From Thermosipho ferrireducens (GTDB taxonomy: Bacteria > Thermotogota > Thermotogae > Thermotogales > Fervidobacteriaceae): DNA of 64,000 nt. Every line of letters starts with the position of its first letter. Positions within the stretch are counted from its first letter, which is position 1. The stretch spans positions 1,550,001-1,614,000 of the forward strand of contig NZ_CP071446.1 in the NCBI RefSeq assembly GCF_017358165.1, written 5' to 3'. The notes under the pieces are model-generated. The model was not told the DNA's origin. It did not search any database and saw only the letters and a list, made by a program, of their open reading frames with translations. Shown here in pieces: positions 60,097-64,000 of this stretch. The translations under genes and the position numbers were made by a program.

Positions 60097-61176
60097 TCAA
60101 AACGGAATTTCTATCCCCTTCAACCAGAAAGCTTTTAATTCTTCCTCTGTGGAAGGAATTTTTATTTTCCCAATTCCTACAAGATTTTGTATGTAAACAA
60201 TTTCTGCCAACAGTTTATTTGATACTAAACCTTTGGTAAATGGCATTCTACTTATACCTTCACCTTTTTCTTTGATTCCCAGTTCAACATTGCCAGGTTC
60301 CCATTCACCTGTATAAGCTTTAACAACACCTAAATAGGAAGCAACATCCACTCTTTTAATAGCACTCGCTAATATATGTCCAGGTGCCTGCCATTCCTGT
60401 TCTATATCACCACCAAGCATGAACACTCCCCCATTTTTATACAGGTCATCAATGAATTCTGGAAGATTATCTATATTAGCTCTTTTTTGATTTTCTTCTT
60501 TTATCGCTTCTAAAAGCCCAAGTGCTGTACCACCACAGGCTTGTTGAATAATATCGTACCCTTCGCTTATTAAAGCCTGCCCAAATTCTTTACCTTTTTT
60601 TGGATCAGTAAATGTATTTGCATAGACACTTTTCACTTTGATGTTAGTCTTATGAATCTGGTTATACGCTTTTACCCCCGCCTCAAAACCTATAACATAT
60701 CTTTGGACTGGAGGGATGGGGATACCGCCTAATATTGCTACTTTTCCTGTTCTTGTCATTCCCGCTGCCAGGTATCCTGTTAAAAAACTACCTTCCTGCT
60801 CTTTAAAAGTAAAAGTCATCACATTTGGAAGGTTTTTTTCTTCTGGAAAGCTGAAATCAATACCAACAAAATACGTTGCAGGATATTGCTGAGCAACTTT
60901 GAAAAAGGCATCAGACATTAAAAAACCTACAGCAAAGACCACATCTGCTTCTTCTGCAGCTTTGCTGAGGTTTGGAATATAGTCGCTTTGTTCTTTTGAC
61001 TGAATAACTTCATATTCAAGTCCATACTCTTCTGCAGCTTTAACAATTCCGGCCCATGTCCCATCCATAAATGAACCATCTCCGAGTCCTCCTATGTCTG
61101 TCACCATAATAACTTTAAAAGCAAATCCAGAAACAATTAACCCTACTAAAAAAGCCAGCATAAAAAATCTTTTCAT
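60097..61176 (-). CDS. BMP-family substrate-binding protein (nucleoside uptake)
   Basis: A 359-residue exported protein. The signal peptide (about 1-19) has no lipobox Cys. KVIMVTDIGGLGDGSFMDGTW is the family opening, with VVFAVGFLMSDAF and VAILGGIPIPPVQRYVIGFE after it. BMP proteins (PnrA-like) bind purine nucleosides for an ABC importer. ATPase and permease genes are not adjacent. GGGGGAG precedes the ATG. The purine operon at 41119-47926 gives a possible metabolic link. Confidence 0.92.
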   Translation of the reverse strand: MKRFFMLAFLVGLIVSGFAFKVIMVTDIGGLGDGSFMDGTWAGIVKAAEEYGLEYEVIQSKEQSDYIPNLSKAAEEADVVFAVGFLMSDAFFKVAQQYPATYFVGIDFSFPEEKNLPNVMTFTFKEQEGSFLTGYLAAGMTRTGKVAILGGIPIPPVQRYVIGFEAGVKAYNQIHKTNIKVKSVYANTFTDPKKGKEFGQALISEGYDIIQQACGGTALGLLEAIKEENQKRANIDNLPEFIDDLYKNGGVFMLGGDIEQEWQAPGHILASAIKRVDVASYLGVVKAYTGEWEPGNVELGIKEKGEGISRMPFTKGLVSNKLLAEIVYIQNLVGIGKIKIPSTEEELKAFWLKGIEIPF

Positions 61177-61222
61177 ATCAAACTCCCCCTTCTTGTTTTT
61201 CTAAACTATATATTAACACATT

Positions 61223-62536
61223 CTAATGGTGCGATTTAAATTTAAGAAATATAGGTGCACCAGTAAATGAATATATGTTTTCACGTATAGTTCTTCTAAT
61301 CAAGTTTTGATAATGCTCTGGCACTTTCCTTCCGTTTGTGAAAAACAGAAAAGTTGGTGGTCTTATATCTACCTGAGTTCCATAAAATATTTTTAATCCA
61401 CGCGGAGGTGGTGTGAACATCATCATTCGTTGTACAACAGCATTTACTGCGCTTGTTGATACCCGATGTTTTAAAGCATTGTAAGCGTCATTTATAGCAT
61501 TTATGAGCTTTGAAATTCCAGAAGATTTAACAGCACTTGTAAAAATCACAGGGCTATAATTCACAAAATAAAGCTTTTCGTAAAACATATTCATATACTC
61601 ATCAACACGTTCTCTGGCGTGACTCACAAGATCCCACTTGTTATAAACTATCACAGTTGCCTTCCCTCTGTTTTCCGCTATTCCAGCTATTTTTTGATCC
61701 TGTTTTGTAATGCCTTCCAACGCGTCAATCACTATAACTGCCACATCACACATTTCTATAGCTTTTATAGAGCGAACAGTACTATACATATCCAGACTTT
61801 TGTACTCTGTTTTACTTTTTCTCTTGAAACCGGCAGTATCAACAAAAAGATATTTTTTATCTTTTATTGTAACTAATTCATCAATTGCATCACGAGTTGT
61901 ACCCGGGATAGGTGTAACAAGTGAGCGTTCTGATCTTAGAATGGCATTAAACAATGAAGATTTACCCGCATTTGGTCTGCCCACAATTGCCACACGTATT
62001 ATTTCTTTTTCCTCAACTGTTCTTTCCAGGTCGTAGCCTTTATTTTCCAGAATTTCTATAATCTTTTCAATGAGAATATCTATATTTTTCCCCTGTTCTG
62101 CAGAAACAGGGATAGGATCACCAAATCCCAATTTATACAAATCAGGTAAAACTTCCTGGTATTTGCGTTCATTTTCTGCCTTATTAGCCACAAATATTAT
62201 CTCTATTCCACTTTTCCTTAAAAGTTCAGCAAGATGCTCATCTTCCGAAGTTATCCCCTTCCGCCCATCAACAATAAAAACTGCTGCATCTGCCTCTTTA
62301 AGCATGGAAATTGTATTTTCCTTTGTTTTTTGAGTAATTAAATCTTCCGGAATTTCAAATATTCCACATGTATCCACTATTTCAAAAACTTTTCCAAAAT
62401 AAGAGACGCGGTCTGAAACCGCATCCCTTGTAACGCCTTCTTTGTCATCTACAATTGATTTTCTTTTACCGATTAATTTATTAAAAAGTGTTGACTTCCC
62501 TACATTACTCTTTCCCACTATTAATACTGTTGGCAT
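61223..62536 (-). CDS. der: Ribosome biogenesis GTPase Der
   Basis: A 437-residue GTPase with two G domains in tandem: GKSNVGKST then DTCGIF, and GRPNAGKSS then DTAGFKRKSK. A KH-like C-terminal domain ends it (FYGTQVDIRPPTFLFF). Der acts in 50S subunit assembly. It overlaps the end of the rpsA gene by 32 bp. The start has AAGGAAG upstream. Confidence 0.96.
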   Translation of the reverse strand: MPTVLIVGKSNVGKSTLFNKLIGKRKSIVDDKEGVTRDAVSDRVSYFGKVFEIVDTCGIFEIPEDLITQKTKENTISMLKEADAAVFIVDGRKGITSEDEHLAELLRKSGIEIIFVANKAENERKYQEVLPDLYKLGFGDPIPVSAEQGKNIDILIEKIIEILENKGYDLERTVEEKEIIRVAIVGRPNAGKSSLFNAILRSERSLVTPIPGTTRDAIDELVTIKDKKYLFVDTAGFKRKSKTEYKSLDMYSTVRSIKAIEMCDVAVIVIDALEGITKQDQKIAGIAENRGKATVIVYNKWDLVSHARERVDEYMNMFYEKLYFVNYSPVIFTSAVKSSGISKLINAINDAYNALKHRVSTSAVNAVVQRMMMFTPPPRGLKIFYGTQVDIRPPTFLFFTNGRKVPEHYQNLIRRTIRENIYSFTGAPIFLKFKSHH

Positions 62537-64000
62537 CGCTTATCTTCCTTTCTAAAGAAAGAGTCCTCTCTTTCTCCGTTTCTTCTTGTAGCTCTTTTAA
62601 TTTTTCTTTTTCAACCAGTTCTTTTTCACTTATAGTTATTCTGTATATTTCTCCATCCTGGACAAAACGGATAATTTTTCCCGTAACACTATCACCCACA
62701 TTTTTAACTGAAATTGTATGTGATTTTGGTAAGTATACCTCTATATCTTCTACCAGGATTATATACCCCTTCTTTACTTCCTTTAATACCTTTCCGGTAA
62801 TTACATCTCCATTTTTATATTTTCTGGAAAACTTTTCCCATGGATTTTCCGTTGATTTTCTTACACTCAGTCTAATTCTTCTTGCTTCTTTATCAAGATC
62901 AATTATAACAGCCTTAACTTTTTCCCCAATTCGAACAATTTCCTCCGGTTTTTCAATATATCGCCATGACAATTCTGAGATAGGACAATATCCACTTATT
63001 CCCTCTTCGAGATCAATTATTACACCTGATGTAAGAATAGTTCCAACGACTCCCGTTACTAAATTTCCAACAGGATATTTTTCCTCTACTTCTTCCCATG
63101 GATCCCCTTTTGCCATCTTATAGCTCAAAGAAAGTTTTCTTTTTTCCTTATCTACCTCTTTTACAACTACCTTTACCACATCTCCTTCTGAAACTACATC
63201 ATTTATTTTCCCGGGTTTTCCCCAGAATATTTCACTTATATGCACAAGACCATCCACACCTGGCTCTAAAGTGACAAAAAAACCATAAGGTAAAATACTT
63301 TTTACAGTTCCAGAAACAACAGTCCCAACCGGGTATTTTTTCTCTACATTCAACCATGGATCTGGCATAAGCGCTTTCAAACTAAGGGTTACTTTTTTAT
63401 TATTCCTATCAATTTCTTTTATAAGAAGTTTCACGGACTTTCCTATTTCCGTTACATCTTCCGCTGTTATACTATTGTCATACGAAACTTCACTGTTTGG
63501 AAGTAATCCAACAATTCCATCAACAATTCTCACAAAAGCACCGAATTTCTCGATGTTTTCCACTATTCCCTCTATAACGTCTCCTGGTTTTCTTTCGCTA
63601 AAAAATCGCTTAACAAATTCATCTTTTATCGCTTTTCGCGATAAGACAATATTTTGCTTTCGACCCCTGGATTCAAATTTTATGATCTTAAATTCAAGAA
63701 AACCATCTGGAATATTTTCACCTTGCTTTATTAAAGACTCACTTCCCGGAAGAAAAGCCGGTAAAACATTTTCAATTAATACAAGGTACCCTCCTTTTAT
63801 TTGCTGTTTTACAACGCCTTTAATTTTTTCTCCCTTTTCATATTTTTCTTTAATTTCGTTTCTTAATTTCGATAAAAGAGGTTTTTTCTCTGATAGTAAT
63901 GCCGTCCCCTCTTCATCGTTAGTTTTTAAAACCATTAATGTTAGCTTTTCACCTATTCCATAATCTTTTGGAGATCTTACAAGCTCCTCTGCAGGTACCA
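62505..64000 (-). CDS. rpsA: Ribosomal protein S1-like protein with at least six S1 domains (5' end outside window)
   Basis: The frame stays open from the ATG at 63935 to the window end, and the added residues (VPAEELVRSPKDYGIGEKLTL) continue an S1 domain, so the gene begins beyond base 64000. In the visible 498 codons six S1 repeats can be seen. They include GDVIEGIVENIEKFGAFVRI, GTVVSGTVKSILPYGFFVTL and GNLVTGVVGTILTSGVIIDL. S1 binds mRNA on the small subunit. In some Thermotogae and Firmicutes this protein is fused to IspH; I cannot see whether that is so here. Confidence 0.9.
   Translation of the reverse strand, partial: VPAEELVRSPKDYGIGEKLTLMVLKTNDEEGTALLSEKKPLLSKLRNEIKEKYEKGEKIKGVVKQQIKGGYLVLIENVLPAFLPGSESLIKQGENIPDGFLEFKIIKFESRGRKQNIVLSRKAIKDEFVKRFFSERKPGDVIEGIVENIEKFGAFVRIVDGIVGLLPNSEVSYDNSITAEDVTEIGKSVKLLIKEIDRNNKKVTLSLKALMPDPWLNVEKKYPVGTVVSGTVKSILPYGFFVTLEPGVDGLVHISEIFWGKPGKINDVVSEGDVVKVVVKEVDKEKRKLSLSYKMAKGDPWEEVEEKYPVGNLVTGVVGTILTSGVIIDLEEGISGYCPISELSWRYIEKPEEIVRIGEKVKAVIIDLDKEARRIRLSVRKSTENPWEKFSRKYKNGDVITGKVLKEVKKGYIILVEDIEVYLPKSHTISVKNVGDSVTGKIIRFVQDGEIYRITISEKELVEKEKLKELQEETEKERTLSLERKISDANSINSGKE

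Noticed and set aside
62488-63123. 211-codon plus-strand open frame opposite rpsA and der
   Set aside because: Serine- and isoleucine-rich antisense of S1 repeats; no ribosome-binding site.

Overview
The window comes from a low-GC (about one third G+C by eye) member of the Thermotogota. Supporting signs are an Omp-alpha-type envelope spacer (N-terminal SLH domain, long coiled coil, C-terminal membrane anchor), the hfq-hflX pair, a MetH without its reactivation domain, a uridine-kinase-like protein with a ThrRS-like N-terminus, RNase G/E, lone 2-oxoacid:ferredoxin oxidoreductase subunits, and frequent TTG and GTG starts behind strong GGAGG-type ribosome-binding sites. I cannot fix the genus. 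No rRNA, tRNA, CRISPR array, insertion sequence or prophage is visible. The gene content is that of an ordinary chromosome with a few unusual modules.

Region by region. At 1-3800 (+) a co-directional run holds a partial GNAT acetyltransferase, two unrecognised genes (one with two membrane segments), a cobalamin adenosyltransferase and histidine ammonia-lyase, closed by a hairpin terminator. At 3861-13049 (-) lie an unknown acidic protein, S20, metK with a zinc-ribbon partner, an M23 peptidase, hflX-hfq, a GerMN-like protein with a degenerate amidase-like partner, the uridine-kinase-like protein and RNase G. A 343-bp divergent spacer carries a phased direct repeat and a good promoter. At 13393-18049 (+) come dCMP deaminase, KorB/KorC-like subunits, DgkA, CheB and the Omp-alpha-like protein. 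At 18113-24113 (-) come transketolase, metH, a 9-nt repeat patch and a four-gene cysteine-rich/methyltransferase cluster.

At 24244-26694 (+) sits a signal-peptide HExxH metallopeptidase that looks like a protease, propeller and outer-membrane barrel in one chain. The run 26844-38016 (+) appears to be a twelve-gene operon: flavin reductase, RsmC-like methyltransferase, ABC ATPase, PilC, a pseudopilin-like protein, PilM/N/O/P-like proteins, a 1350-residue secretin, a Memo-family protein, and a double-HhH ComEA whose only plausible start is a non-AUG, non-GUG, non-UUG codon. It is probably the assembly and DNA-uptake machine, but it lacks PilB/PilT, PilD, ComEC and major pilins here.

At 38013-40916 (-) is a small division cluster (rsmH-ftsL-ftsI). 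At 41119-47926 (-) is a four-gene purine-salvage/catabolism operon: adenine deaminase, molybdenum hydroxylase large subunit, an orphan PLP enzyme and 8-oxoguanine-deaminase-like hydrolase. Flagellin follows, then an oligopeptide ABC transporter without a binding protein, uvrC, an unknown membrane protein, gcvH, and feoAB behind a promoter overlapped by a Fur-box-like palindrome. The last block (-) is flavodiiron protein, a BMP-family nucleoside-binding protein, der and a multi-S1-domain RpsA running off the window end.

The strongest leads are the ComEA gene with its unusual start and the operon around it, the barrel-anchored protease, the purine operon with its orphan PLP enzyme, the feo operator, the phased repeat at 13192-13228, and the apparently dead amidase next to a GerMN protein.
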